Shown here: positions 44,693 through 53,089 of the stretch, one piece after another | Numbering within the stretch: the stretch's first letter is position 1 | How the letters are laid out: every line of letters starts with the position of its first letter | Assembly: GCF_018760785.1 (NCBI RefSeq) | Contig: NZ_JAHHZO010000001.1 | Coordinates: 310,001-374,000 of the forward strand | From: Rhizobium sp. CSW-27 | Lineage (GTDB): Bacteria; Pseudomonadota; Alphaproteobacteria; Rhizobiales; Rhizobiaceae | Length of the DNA stretch: 64,000 nucleotides | Reading direction: 5' to 3' | Notes under the pieces: generated by a model | Told to the model about the DNA's origin: nothing | The model's database searches: none | Seen by the model: only the letters and a program-made list of their open reading frames with translations | Translations under genes and position numbers: made by a program

Positions 44693-44896
44693 TCAGGCAA
44701 GCCCCAGCCGCTCCGGGCTGTAGCCCGCGTCACGGATCGCGGCTTCCGCCTTGCCGGCGTCGCCGCCCTCGATCGTCACCCGGTGGCCGGCGAGATCGAC
44801 TGCGACGGGAACGCCCGGCAGCGCTCTGTCCAGCGCCTGTTTCACCGTCTTTTCGCAATGGCCGCAGGTCATGTCGGGCACGTGGAACGTAGTCAT
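44693..44896 (-). CDS. copZ: CopZ-like copper chaperone (HMA domain)
   Basis: The 67-residue single-domain HMA protein carries the copper site DMTCGHCEKTV and VTIEGGDAGKAEAAIRDAGY. It should carry Cu(I) to the CopA ATPase. It lies 53 bases downstream of cueR on the same strand and ends the copper operon. The start MTTFHVPDMTC at 44896 is unambiguous. Confidence 0.88.
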   Translation of the reverse strand: MTTFHVPDMTCGHCEKTVKQALDRALPGVPVAVDLAGHRVTIEGGDAGKAEAAIRDAGYSPERLGLA

Positions 44897-44949
44897 CTTT
44901 TCATCTCCTTCAGGGATATCAGGGTCTCGAATATGCCGCTCGTTGCGCC

Positions 44950-45387
44950 TCATTGCGCCCGGCGGCGCGGACGCGGAGCAGCCGGTGTCGGCGGTGGTGC
45001 GTGGCCGGCCAGATCCTCCAGGATCGGGCAGTCGGGCCGCCCGTCGCCGCCGCAGCAATGGGCAAGATGCGAAAGCGTCTTCACCATGCCCTCCATCTCG
45101 GCAATGCGGCGCTTCAGATCGGCAATGTGCTGCACCGCCACCGCCTTCACCGAAGCACTCTCGCGCGAGCGGTCCTGCCACAGCGCAAGCAGGCGCTCGG
45201 TCTCTTCCAGCGAAAAGCCCAGCGAGCGGGCCCGCTTGATGAAGCGCAGCACATGCACCTCGTCCTCGCCATAGACCCGGTAATTGTTGTCGCTGCGGGC
45301 CGAGGGCCGGATGAGGCCGATCTGCTCGTAATAGCGGATCATCTTGGCCGAAACGCCAGAGGCCTCCGCCGCCTGTCCGATGTTCAT
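44950..45387 (-). CDS. cueR: Cu(I)-responsive MerR-family regulator CueR
   Basis: The 145-residue activator has an N-terminal HTH ([25 protein letters not shown]), a coiled dimerisation helix, and the Cu(I)-binding loop [13 protein letters not shown], whose paired Cys define CueR. The Pro/Arg-rich tail is longer than usual. The start overlaps the copA stop by four bases, so cueR is made from the copA transcript and is probably autoregulated through the promoter at 47971-48001. Confidence 0.92.
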   Translation of the reverse strand: MNIGQAAEASGVSAKMIRYYEQIGLIRPSARSDNNYRVYGEDEVHVLRFIKRARSLGFSLEETERLLALWQDRSRESASVKAVAVQHIADLKRRIAEMEGMVKTLSHLAHCCGGDGRPDCPILEDLAGHAPPPTPAAPRPRRRAQ

Positions 45388-47924
45388 CGCATGCCTCCCG
45401 AAAGGTCGAGCGTCTTCAGCCGCAGCGCATTGGTCAGCACGAAGACGCTGGACAGCGCCATGGCGCCGGCGCCGATCATCGGCGACAGCTGGATGCCGAA
45501 GGCCGGATAGAGCGCGCCGGCCGCCAGCGGAATGAGCGCCACATTGTAACCGAAGGCCCAGAACAGGTTCTGGCGGATATTGGCAAGCGTGGCGCGGCTC
45601 ACCGCAATCGCATCGACCGCCGCCGTCAACTCGCCGGCGGAAAGCACCACATCGGCGCTTTCGATCGCCACATCCGTGCCGGTGCCGATGGCAAGGCCCA
45701 CATCGGCCGCCGCCAGCGCCGGCGCGTCATTGATGCCGTCGCCGACAAAGGCCACCCGTTCGCCGCGCGCCTTGAACGCCGCCAGCGCCTCCACCTTGCC
45801 GGCCGGCAGCACCTCGGCCACCACCTCGTCGATGCCGACCTGCGCGGCAATCGCGCGGGCCGTCAAGCGATTGTCGCCGCTCACCATGGCCACCTTGAGG
45901 CCCATGGCCTTCATCCGCGCAATCGCCGCGCGGCTCGATGGCTTCAGCGGATCGGACACCGCGAGGATCGCCGCCAGACGCCCGTCGATTGCGGCATAGA
46001 GCGGCGTCTTGCCGGCATTGCCCAGCGCCTCGGCCGTCTCGGCAAAAGATGCCACCGACAGGCCGAGCCTCTGCATGAACCGGTCGGCACCGACGGTCAC
46101 GCGGCGGCCTTCGACAATCGCCTCGATGCCATAGCCCGCCTCGACCCGGATCGCGGAGGCTTCCGGCACGGCAAGTCCGCAGGCTCTCGCAGCCGCGAGG
46201 ATGGCATCGGCCACCGGATGTTCCGAGCGCGCCTCCACTGCCGCGACGGCAGACAGCACAAACGCCTCGTCAAAACCCTCGGCCACCGCCACATCGGTCA
46301 GTTCCGGGCGCCCGCGCGTCACGGTGCCGGTCTTGTCCAGCACAACCATGCTCACGCCCTGCAGTTCCTGCAACGCATCGCCCTTGCGAAACAGCACGCC
46401 GAGTTCTGCCGCGCGGCCGGTGCCGACCATGATCGAGGTCGGCGTCGCAAGGCCCATGGCGCAGGGGCAGGCGATGATCAGCACCGCAACCGCCGCCACC
46501 AGCGCATGCGGCAAGGCGGGTTCGGGGCCGAAGAGCAGCCAGATCCCGAAGGTCAGCACAGAGACCGCCATCACCGCCGGCACGAACCAGGCCGTTACCC
46601 GGTCCACCACCGCCTGGATCGGCAGCTTGGCGCCCTGCGCCTGTTCCACCAGCCGGATGATCTGGGCAAGCAGCGTATCGCCGCCCACTCTGTCCGCCCG
46701 GAAGCGGAAGCTGCCGGCGCCATTGATCGTGCCGCCCACCACCGCGGACCCGGCCGCCTTTTCCACCGGCAGCGGCTCACCGGTCATCATCGATTCATCC
46801 ACATGCGAGGCGCCGTCGAGCACGGTGCCATCCACCGCGATCCGCTCGCCGGGGCGCACGATCAGCACGTCGCCGGGCTCCACCGCCTCGGCCGGAATAT
46901 CGACGGTTTCGCCGTCGCGCTCCACCCGTGCCGTCTTGGCCTGCAGGCTGAGCAGGCGGCGGATGGCAGCCCCCGTGCGGCCCCTTGCCCGCGCCTCCAT
47001 CAGGCGCCCGGCCAGGATCAGCGTCACGATCACGGTCGCCGCCTCGTAATAGACATAGCGCGCCTCGGCCGGCAGCAGGTGCGGCGCGAAGGTGGTGACG
47101 AGCGAATAGGCATAGGCCGAGAGCACGCCGAGCGCCACCAGCGCATTCATTTCCGGATGGCCGCGGAAAAGCGCCGGCAGCCCGGTTTTCAGGAAGCGGA
47201 AGCCGGGGCCGAAGATCACCGCCGTGGCCAGCGCGCAATAGCCCAGATAGAGAAGCCGGGTATCGATCGCCCCCATCAGCCAGTGATGGAAGGGGGCATA
47301 GAGATGCCCGCCCATTTCCAGCACGAAGAGCGGCAGGGTGAGGAGAACGGCAACCGCCAGATCCCGCTTCAGCCGCGCGGCATCCTCTTCGTGATGATCA
47401 TGCGGGCCGGCGCCGGCGGCCTCTCCCTGCGCATGCCCCGGCGCCTGCGCAGGACCGCCACCTGCCGCGACGGAGGCCCCCGGCTGCGGCGCAAGACCTT
47501 GCGCCTTCACCACCGCGCGCAGGCTGCGGGAAAGATCCCGCCCGAAGGCCTCCACCGTAACACTGGCCGCCCCCGGCGCAGGCGACACGGAGACGACGCC
47601 GGGCAGCGCCGCAAGCGCTTCGGCAAGCCGCGCGGCCTCGGCCTGCGTCGGCACCCGCTGCAGCGTAAGCGTCACCTGCTCCGGCTTCGGCTCGTAGCCC
47701 GCCTTGCGGATCGCCTCGGCCAGCAGGCCGGCGGAAAACCCCTCGCCCGGCTCAACCGTCAGGCTTTCGGTCGCAAAGTTGACGGCGCTGGAGGCCACCC
47801 CCGGCACCTTCGCCGCCGCCTGCTCCACCCGCCGCACGCAGGATGCGCAGCTCATGCCCTCCACGGGAATGATCAGCGGCTCGGCGCCGGAGAGTGTGCG
47901 GGCGGTGTTCACGGTCTGGTTCAT
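45384..47924 (-). CDS. copA: Copper-exporting P1B-type ATPase
   Basis: This inner-membrane Cu(I) efflux pump has 846 residues. The first HMA domain has GMSCASC (Cys26, Cys29). A second HMA-like domain (about 85-150) has lost both cysteines. A His-rich linker (PHDHHEED) follows. Then come the membrane domain with [10 protein letters not shown] (about 488-497), DKTGTVTRG with the phosphorylated Asp (about 528), [15 protein letters not shown] and [10 protein letters not shown]. The C-terminal helices contain the copper-site segments NLFWAFGYN and [11 protein letters not shown]. The start at 47924 is chosen because the HMA domain begins shortly after. First gene of the copper operon. Confidence 0.95.
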   Translation of the reverse strand: MNQTVNTARTLSGAEPLIIPVEGMSCASCVRRVEQAAAKVPGVASSAVNFATESLTVEPGEGFSAGLLAEAIRKAGYEPKPEQVTLTLQRVPTQAEAARLAEALAALPGVVSVSPAPGAASVTVEAFGRDLSRSLRAVVKAQGLAPQPGASVAAGGGPAQAPGHAQGEAAGAGPHDHHEEDAARLKRDLAVAVLLTLPLFVLEMGGHLYAPFHHWLMGAIDTRLLYLGYCALATAVIFGPGFRFLKTGLPALFRGHPEMNALVALGVLSAYAYSLVTTFAPHLLPAEARYVYYEAATVIVTLILAGRLMEARARGRTGAAIRRLLSLQAKTARVERDGETVDIPAEAVEPGDVLIVRPGERIAVDGTVLDGASHVDESMMTGEPLPVEKAAGSAVVGGTINGAGSFRFRADRVGGDTLLAQIIRLVEQAQGAKLPIQAVVDRVTAWFVPAVMAVSVLTFGIWLLFGPEPALPHALVAAVAVLIIACPCAMGLATPTSIMVGTGRAAELGVLFRKGDALQELQGVSMVVLDKTGTVTRGRPELTDVAVAEGFDEAFVLSAVAAVEARSEHPVADAILAAARACGLAVPEASAIRVEAGYGIEAIVEGRRVTVGADRFMQRLGLSVASFAETAEALGNAGKTPLYAAIDGRLAAILAVSDPLKPSSRAAIARMKAMGLKVAMVSGDNRLTARAIAAQVGIDEVVAEVLPAGKVEALAAFKARGERVAFVGDGINDAPALAAADVGLAIGTGTDVAIESADVVLSAGELTAAVDAIAVSRATLANIRQNLFWAFGYNVALIPLAAGALYPAFGIQLSPMIGAGAMALSSVFVLTNALRLKTLDLSGGMR

Positions 47925-47970
47925 GGCTTCAATCCTTCCGGGAGGCCTCAAGGGCATCCCTGTTTTCCCC

Positions 47971-48001
47971 CATGTAGGGCTTCCCATCATGGGAAGGTCA
48001 A
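47971..48001 (-). promoter_or_regulatory. CueR-type promoter/operator of copA
   Basis: On the minus strand -35 TTGACC (47996-48001) and -10 TACATG (47971-47976) are 19 bases apart, the long spacer that MerR-family activators correct by DNA distortion. The spacer holds the palindrome CTTCCCATCATGGGAAG (47980-47996), perfect apart from its central base. It lies about 50 bases before the copA start and resembles known CueR boxes. Confidence 0.85.
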
Positions 48002-48201
48002 GGGCGGGCAAAAACATTGGCCGGTGACAAAGCGGCGCAAGGACCGAGGCCCTGCCTTGCCCGGATCAGGTCTAGCCCGGATCAAGTTTTTCGGGGCTCG
48101 GGTTCTGGAGAGCGCAGGTCCGCAAGGCTCAAGCCGATGCAGGCAGGCACACGGGGATCAGGCCAACCGGGATGGGACCAGCCGGGCAGCTCATGCGACT
48201 G

Positions 48202-48972
48202 TCAGGCCTTGCCCATTTCGTAGAGATAGAGCTGCGTCCGGCGCCGGTCGGGCAGTTCCCACACGGCATCCGGCTCCACCTCCGGCACGGCAAAGCTGTT
48301 GGAGACGAGCAGGCTTCCGGGCCGCATCTCGGCCTTGGCCTTGGCAAACAGTCTTGGCATGGGTTCGGGCGAGAGGAAGGCATAGACGAGATCGGCCTCC
48401 GACAGATCCGTCGCCCACAGATCCTGCCGCAGAATGGTTCCGCGCCCGGTGAGGCGGGAAAGCGCTTTCGAGACGAGAAAGGCCATCGGCGCCGTTTCCA
48501 CCCCGGTGGCCCGGCACTCTTCCCCCGAAAGCGCCCGCACCACGCCGCCAAAGCCGGAGCCGAGATCGAGGGCATGGCGCACCCCGCGCTCCCGCGCCAG
48601 ATCCGCCAGCGCCGCCGCCGTGGCCCGGTTCGTCAGATAAAGCGGCACCCGCTCGCGCGCCGTGTTGGAATAGAAGAGATAGAGCAGCACGAAGGCCAGC
48701 CCGAAGGGCCAGGCGGGCAGGCTGCCGAATGTCAGCCCCAGCCCGAGCGCTGCCGGAAACAGAAGCGCGATCCACACCCACCAGACCGGCAGCCGCAACA
48801 GAACCGTCACCCCCGCCGCCACCAGCGCCTGCCCTGCCACCGCCGCCCACGGCCACCAGCCCCCCGCCGGCAGCAGAGGCCGCAGAAGGAGAAGCAGCGC
48901 CAGCACCAGCCCAATCGCCAGCCCCTGCGCCAGCACCGCACCAAGAATGGGAAACCGCCGGATCATGTTCAT
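48202..48972 (-). CDS. Membrane-anchored class I SAM-dependent methyltransferase
   Basis: The 256-residue protein has four hydrophobic segments in the first 105 residues, then a Rossmann methyltransferase domain whose motif I is ALDLGSGFGGVVRAL (about 139-153). YAFLSPEPMPRLF and LLVSNSFAVPEVEPD correspond to later strands. The substrate is unknown. The start at 48972 could also be the Met two codons later. It borders the low-GC island but has normal G+C itself. Confidence 0.82.
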   Translation of the reverse strand: MNMIRRFPILGAVLAQGLAIGLVLALLLLLRPLLPAGGWWPWAAVAGQALVAAGVTVLLRLPVWWVWIALLFPAALGLGLTFGSLPAWPFGLAFVLLYLFYSNTARERVPLYLTNRATAAALADLARERGVRHALDLGSGFGGVVRALSGEECRATGVETAPMAFLVSKALSRLTGRGTILRQDLWATDLSEADLVYAFLSPEPMPRLFAKAKAEMRPGSLLVSNSFAVPEVEPDAVWELPDRRRTQLYLYEMGKA

Positions 48973-49064
48973 GCGGGGGAGGATAGAGGAAATTCGGGGG
49001 GAGCGGGAGTGGGGTTGAGCCGGAAGCTCTACTAGCTAGGATGAGGCCACCCAAGCGGACCTCG

Positions 49065-50183
49065 TTAGAAGGGCATCAGACGCGAACTCGAGGAACTGTC
49101 TTCGCTATCGGCCGAACCAAGTTTGCCATTGTCCTCCAGTGAAGGTACCAATTCGTCGAGAAAAGACTTCGCATCATCTAGCGAGTTATCATTCGGCACA
49201 TCAGGATCGACAGCGTCTGCGATCTGCCGCACGTTCGCATCATCGATCTCAAGATGTTCATTAAACGCCGCTTGATAACGAAGATAACTCTCGGGCCATT
49301 CATCCCCCCAAGCCTTCTGCCCTTCGCCCAGACATGGACGATCGATGTTAGCCACCTCCATGAACGTTTCAAGGAAGTCACACAATGAGTGAGCTTGGAC
49401 GGCGGCGTCTCCAGTCAAAGCTGCCTCTCGGCTTTTCAGTTTCGACTTGATTTCGCTACGTTCGGTATCGACGGAAATAACGGGATAAGGAGCACCATCG
49501 ACTACCCCCTTCAAAGCTTCCCGGCCATGATATCCAAAAGAGTGCGGAAATTTCCTCCGGGCAGCAGCCTGCGCGAGTACGTAACCCAGTTGGACCGATA
49601 CCACAAATCGATCTTCCGAAGCGTTTTTGGCTATTCGAAAGCCAGTATCTATCCCTTTCCCAAGAAAATCGAACTTACTCGGCGCATCGTCGGCGGCTCG
49701 CTCAAAATCCTCTGTATTTTCACTCGGCATCAATGCCGCTTCAGAGTGACCGGCAATGAGGTCAGACGTTACAGCGATGCTAACATTAGGTGCGGGGAAC
49801 GCTGCCAGCCAACCGGCTCCCTTGAGTCGAAGCGGCTTGTCGTCCGCTTCCAGGCGCTTCGAATATTGCTCCAACGCCTTAAGAAAGGCGGACACAGAAC
49901 TGGCCGCATGCTCCACGCTGTTCACGCGGCCGCAGAAGATAATTTCATCACCGATGGTCTTCCAGACCCGTGGTCGATTGCTTACTTCGCCCAGCAACTC
50001 TTCCCCATGCGCTCTTATAACCAAGTCGTAAGCACTTGCGACCGAGAATGGAAAATCCTTGTAGAAGGTACGAAACTCATCAATCCAAGCCGGCGACGGA
50101 CTGCCATTTTGAGGCTCAGAGTGCTTCTTGCTAGCTTTGAACGCTGTCGATCCGACTAAATCGACCGACATGAAAAGGCGCAT
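49065..50183 (-). CDS. Class III nucleotide cyclase-like protein (Pycsar-cyclase-like), candidate signalling enzyme
   Basis: The protein of about 372 residues has the class III cyclase motifs. MRLFMSVDLVGSTAFK carries the first metal-binding Asp (Asp8), and WKTIGDEIIF the second (Asp79) with the preceding Lys. GKGIDTGFRIAKNA carries the transition-state Arg (183), but the usual Asn position is Asp179. This variant, as I recall, is seen in the cyclases of Pycsar anti-phage systems, which make cCMP or cUMP. The C-terminal third has no recognised domain and ends in an acidic/Ser tail. No effector domain is fused. TTG (50207) and GTG (50204) starts are also possible. It follows the peptidase gene by 27 bases or less. 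G+C is low relative to neighbours. Confidence 0.7.
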   Translation of the reverse strand: MRLFMSVDLVGSTAFKASKKHSEPQNGSPSPAWIDEFRTFYKDFPFSVASAYDLVIRAHGEELLGEVSNRPRVWKTIGDEIIFCGRVNSVEHAASSVSAFLKALEQYSKRLEADDKPLRLKGAGWLAAFPAPNVSIAVTSDLIAGHSEAALMPSENTEDFERAADDAPSKFDFLGKGIDTGFRIAKNASEDRFVVSVQLGYVLAQAAARRKFPHSFGYHGREALKGVVDGAPYPVISVDTERSEIKSKLKSREAALTGDAAVQAHSLCDFLETFMEVANIDRPCLGEGQKAWGDEWPESYLRYQAAFNEHLEIDDANVRQIADAVDPDVPNDNSLDDAKSFLDELVPSLEDNGKLGSADSEDSSSSSRLMPF

Positions 50184-50210
50184 CCGGTAATGTGGACAAA
50201 TCACCAATTA

Positions 50211-50747
50211 TTAGATACCCAAAGTGCTCGCGCGAATTTCTGCTGCGCTTTGACTGACCCCAAAACACTTTGCCAACTCTTCGGAACTTCTGCCTACCGC
50301 ATGGTGGCGTTGGCGGAAAATCTGTTCGGGCATCAGAAACGCTGCAGCAAACCAGTTCGCCTCCCACTCTGCACGTCTTTGTACTTGGTCAGCGGGATCA
50401 ATTTTGCGCGTCGCGACCATAGGAACCCCGGGGTGGTCACGCTTGACTTTGGGAAAATGTAAGAACAAGTGTCCAAGCTCATGTGCGATCGTAAAACGAT
50501 CACGTTCCGCCGTAGTCACGGTCGGCAGGAATATTTGAAACTCGCCACTTGGCTGCACAATGATCGACTCGGGAAACTCGTCACCAGGCTCAATTTCTTC
50601 GTGGAATGAAATTCTTCCACCCAAGCGCGAGATAAAAGCGCGCATATTTTCGCCAATCTCGTACTTCACGTGTTTGGCAACGTCTTCTGCAAATCTGTAA
50701 ACGGCCGCTTTGCTTGCCCCAAGGGGGCTGGGTTTAACGAAATTCAC
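50211..50747 (-). CDS. ImmA/IrrE-family zinc metallopeptidase
   Basis: The 178-residue protein has the zinc motif HELGH (His89, Glu90, His93) in RFTIAHELGHLFLHF and the third ligand Glu129 in AEWEANWFAAAFLMP, the two landmarks of the ImmA/IrrE (COG2856) family. Such peptidases cleave repressors or other partners on a signal. There is no HTH domain fused, and no HTH gene lies beside it, unlike ImmR-ImmA or CapH-CapP pairs. It is the first gene of a two-gene unit with the cyclase-like gene, only a few bases apart. Codon use is less GC-biased than the flanks, which points to horizontal transfer. Confidence 0.85.
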   Translation of the reverse strand: MNFVKPSPLGASKAAVYRFAEDVAKHVKYEIGENMRAFISRLGGRISFHEEIEPGDEFPESIIVQPSGEFQIFLPTVTTAERDRFTIAHELGHLFLHFPKVKRDHPGVPMVATRKIDPADQVQRRAEWEANWFAAAFLMPEQIFRQRHHAVGRSSEELAKCFGVSQSAAEIRASTLGI

Positions 50748-51088
50748 GCCATCCTCCTCTCGTCTCGACTCGCCTGACAGGCACCATATGACTCAAATAT
50801 GCATAGGCACCATTAAGGTTTCAATCCTTCATGGGTCTACAGCTGCGAATATAGGCGCCAGGACTCCATCTGGTAACTCGTGCTAGCCCTATAGCTTGCA
50901 TTATTTTCCGACCCTGTCCCCTACCTTACCTATAGCAGGATTAAAAGTGCAGCCGCAGGCGATCGGAAGGCGGATCGACAACTATCGGGAATTCGAGTTC
51001 CATCTTAGACAGCCATAACTAACACGCAAAGCCGACAAGGACCCCGAGGAGAAGTTGCACGCAGGAGGCGAGCGCCCCCCCAAACAAC
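50748..51088. promoter_or_regulatory. AT-richer upstream region of the peptidase-cyclase pair with two repeat pairs
   Basis: This 341-base interval contains AGGCACCAT at 50779-50787 and 50805-50813 (26 bases apart) and CCTATAGC at 50888-50895 and 50929-50936 (41 bases apart), both as direct repeats. They are candidate operator sites for the minus-strand pair. I see no ORF, integrase fragment or obvious attachment-site repeat here. Confidence 0.45.
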
Positions 51089-51982
51089 CTACCGCATCAC
51101 ATATTTCCGCCAGTCGTGTTCCTCGCGAAAACCCAGCACCTCGCGGATCTTGGCATTGCTGATCGGCGCGTCAAAACCGTCGAGCGAACCGGTGATCGGG
51201 GTGCCGGGGGCCCATCGGGCGAGGAAATCGCGGGTGGGTTCGTCGGCGGTGATCGTGTCGTTGACGGCGTTGAACACCTGGAAGCCGAGGCCGTCCTTGC
51301 CCAGGCAGAGATCGACGATCTGGCCGAGGTCGCGGGCGTCGATATAGCTCCAGGCATTGCGCTTGCGCATCGGCGGATTGGCGAGATACTGCGGGAAGTT
51401 CGCATAATCCTCGGGCGAGACGACATTGCCGATGCGCAGCGCATAGATATCCGCCTTGAAGCGCATGGCAAAGGCGCGCGCCGTCTTCTCGTTCACCACC
51501 TTGGAAAGGCCGTAGCTGTCCATGGGGTCCACGTCATAGTCTTCCGTCAGCGGGAACTGGTGGTAATCCTTGTCGCCTTCCGCAAAGCACACGCCATAGG
51601 TGGTTTCGCTGGAGGCGATGACGACCTTCGGTATACCAAGCTTCATCGCCGCCTCGATGACATTGTAGGTGGAGAGCGTGTTGGCGGCAAAGGTGGTGTT
51701 GTCGGGCTGGATGAGAATGCGCGGCACGGCGGCAAAATGCACCACGGCATCCACCTTGGCCGGGCCATCCCCCGTTTCCAGCCCGTCGAAGCCAAAATGC
51801 TGGGAGAGCGCGTTGAACACTTCGCCGGAATGGGTGAGGTCGGTGATCAGCGTCTCCACGCCCTCGCCCGGAAAGGGTTTGAGGTCGAGGTTCAGCACCC
51901 GGTGCCCCTTTTTCTGCAGATAGGGCACCACATGCCGCCCCGCCTTGCCGCTGCCGCCGGTGAAAATGATCCGCTTGCCCAT
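51089..51982 (-). CDS. NAD-dependent epimerase/dehydratase (extended SDR)
   Basis: The 297-residue protein has the extended-SDR nucleotide-binding motif FTGGSGKAGRHV (about 7-18). The catalytic residues are in VIASSETTYG (Ser) and DSYGLSKVVNEK (Tyr-x3-Lys). The family acts on nucleotide sugars or uronic acids; which substrate cannot be told. It stands alone, divergent from nothing close, with normal high G+C. Confidence 0.85.
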   Translation of the reverse strand: MGKRIIFTGGSGKAGRHVVPYLQKKGHRVLNLDLKPFPGEGVETLITDLTHSGEVFNALSQHFGFDGLETGDGPAKVDAVVHFAAVPRILIQPDNTTFAANTLSTYNVIEAAMKLGIPKVVIASSETTYGVCFAEGDKDYHQFPLTEDYDVDPMDSYGLSKVVNEKTARAFAMRFKADIYALRIGNVVSPEDYANFPQYLANPPMRKRNAWSYIDARDLGQIVDLCLGKDGLGFQVFNAVNDTITADEPTRDFLARWAPGTPITGSLDGFDAPISNAKIREVLGFREEHDWRKYVMR

Positions 51983-52093
51983 GGTAAAACGCCTCCCGAG
52001 TGATTGTTTCGCAGAGAGATAGGGGATGGGCAGGCGAATGGGAAGAGGTACGTGCGTCAGCGTCGCACGGCGCGGCTCGCCCCGGGCCCGGTC

Positions 52094-52957
52094 TCAGCGG
52101 GCAAAGCGGCGGGCGCCGGCCACGCAGGCCACCACGCAGAGCGTCACGGCCAGCATGGCGGGGCTGACCGCCTCTCCCAGCACCAGGGCTGCCAGAAGCA
52201 GGCCGAAGAAGGGCTGCAGCAGCTGCAGCTGGCCGATCGCCGCCGTGCCGCCGAGCGCCAGCCCCCGATACCAGAAGATGAAGCCCACCATCATGCTGAA
52301 CACCGAAACATAGGCGAGCCCCGCCCAGGCCGGCGCCGAGATGGTGGCGAACGAGGCCGGTAGCGTCAGTGCCGCCATCAGCGCCATCACCGGCAGCGCG
52401 ATGAGAAGCGCCCAGCAGATCACCTGCCAGCCGCCGAGTCTTCGCGAGAGTTTTGCCCCTTCCGCGTAACCCAGCCCGCAGAGCAGGATTGCCGCACACA
52501 TCAGAAGATCGCCCGCAAGCGCGCCCTCGCCACCCTTCGCCAGCGCAAAGCCCACCACGCAGGCGCTGCCGAGGCCGGAAAACAGCCAGAACAGCGGCCG
52601 CGGCCGCTCCGCGCCTCTGAGCACCGCAAAGCCGGCGGTGGCGAGTGGCAGAAGCCCGATGAACAGGATGGAATGGGCCGACGTGATGGTCTGCAGCGCG
52701 AGCGCCGTCAGAAGCGGAAAGCCGACGACGACGCCAAGCGCCACGACGGCAAGCGGCACGAGATCCGCCCGCTCCGGCCTCTTTTCCCGCATGGCCAGCA
52801 GCAGGGCAGCACCGATCAGCGCGGCAATCACCGCGCGCGCCGAGGTGAGGAACAGCGGCGCCAGATCGCCGACCGCCACGCGGGTGGCCGGCAGAGAACC
52901 GCTGAAGATGATGACGCCCAGCAGACCGCTGCCGACGCCCCGGAAGGAGGTGTGCAT
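52094..52957 (-). CDS. EamA/DMT-family transporter divergent from the MocR regulator
   Basis: This 287-residue inner-membrane protein has ten hydrophobic helices in two EamA repeats. VGSGLLGVIIFSGSLPATRVAV at the start and PLFLTSARAVIAALIGAALL are typical of this family. The start at 52957 (MHTSFRGVG) is preceded by a Gly-rich upstream frame with no membrane character. It is divergently transcribed from a MocR-type regulator across about 130 bases that contain the operator at 53021-53073, so its expression is probably controlled by that regulator. Confidence 0.87.
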   Translation of the reverse strand: MHTSFRGVGSGLLGVIIFSGSLPATRVAVGDLAPLFLTSARAVIAALIGAALLLAMREKRPERADLVPLAVVALGVVVGFPLLTALALQTITSAHSILFIGLLPLATAGFAVLRGAERPRPLFWLFSGLGSACVVGFALAKGGEGALAGDLLMCAAILLCGLGYAEGAKLSRRLGGWQVICWALLIALPVMALMAALTLPASFATISAPAWAGLAYVSVFSMMVGFIFWYRGLALGGTAAIGQLQLLQPFFGLLLAALVLGEAVSPAMLAVTLCVVACVAGARRFAR

Positions 52958-53020
52958 GAATCCCTCGCCTGATATCCATGGAGATTCGCACCCTGGCAGA
53001 AGGCAGGGCTTGCCGGCGAG

Positions 53021-53073
53021 ATACAGTCCGGTACAATTTCGCCAAACTGTATGGGCTCCATCTGCCATACAGT
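53021..53073. promoter_or_regulatory. MocR operator: three ATACAGT half-sites
   Basis: ATACAGT occurs at 53021-53027 and 53067-53073 and in inverted form (ACTGTAT) at 53046-53052. The second and third copies form a perfect 9-10-9 inverted repeat (ACTGTATGG and CCATACAGT). The sites lie in the divergent promoter region of the transporter and the regulator. MocR regulators commonly bind mixed direct and inverted repeats. Confidence 0.7.
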
Positions 53074-53089
53074 GACCGCGAGGACATGC

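Noticed and set aside
49389..50159. Plus-strand frame of 256 codons opposite the cyclase-like gene
   Set aside because: No recognisable motif, and the minus strand carries the cyclase motifs and the coupled peptidase gene.
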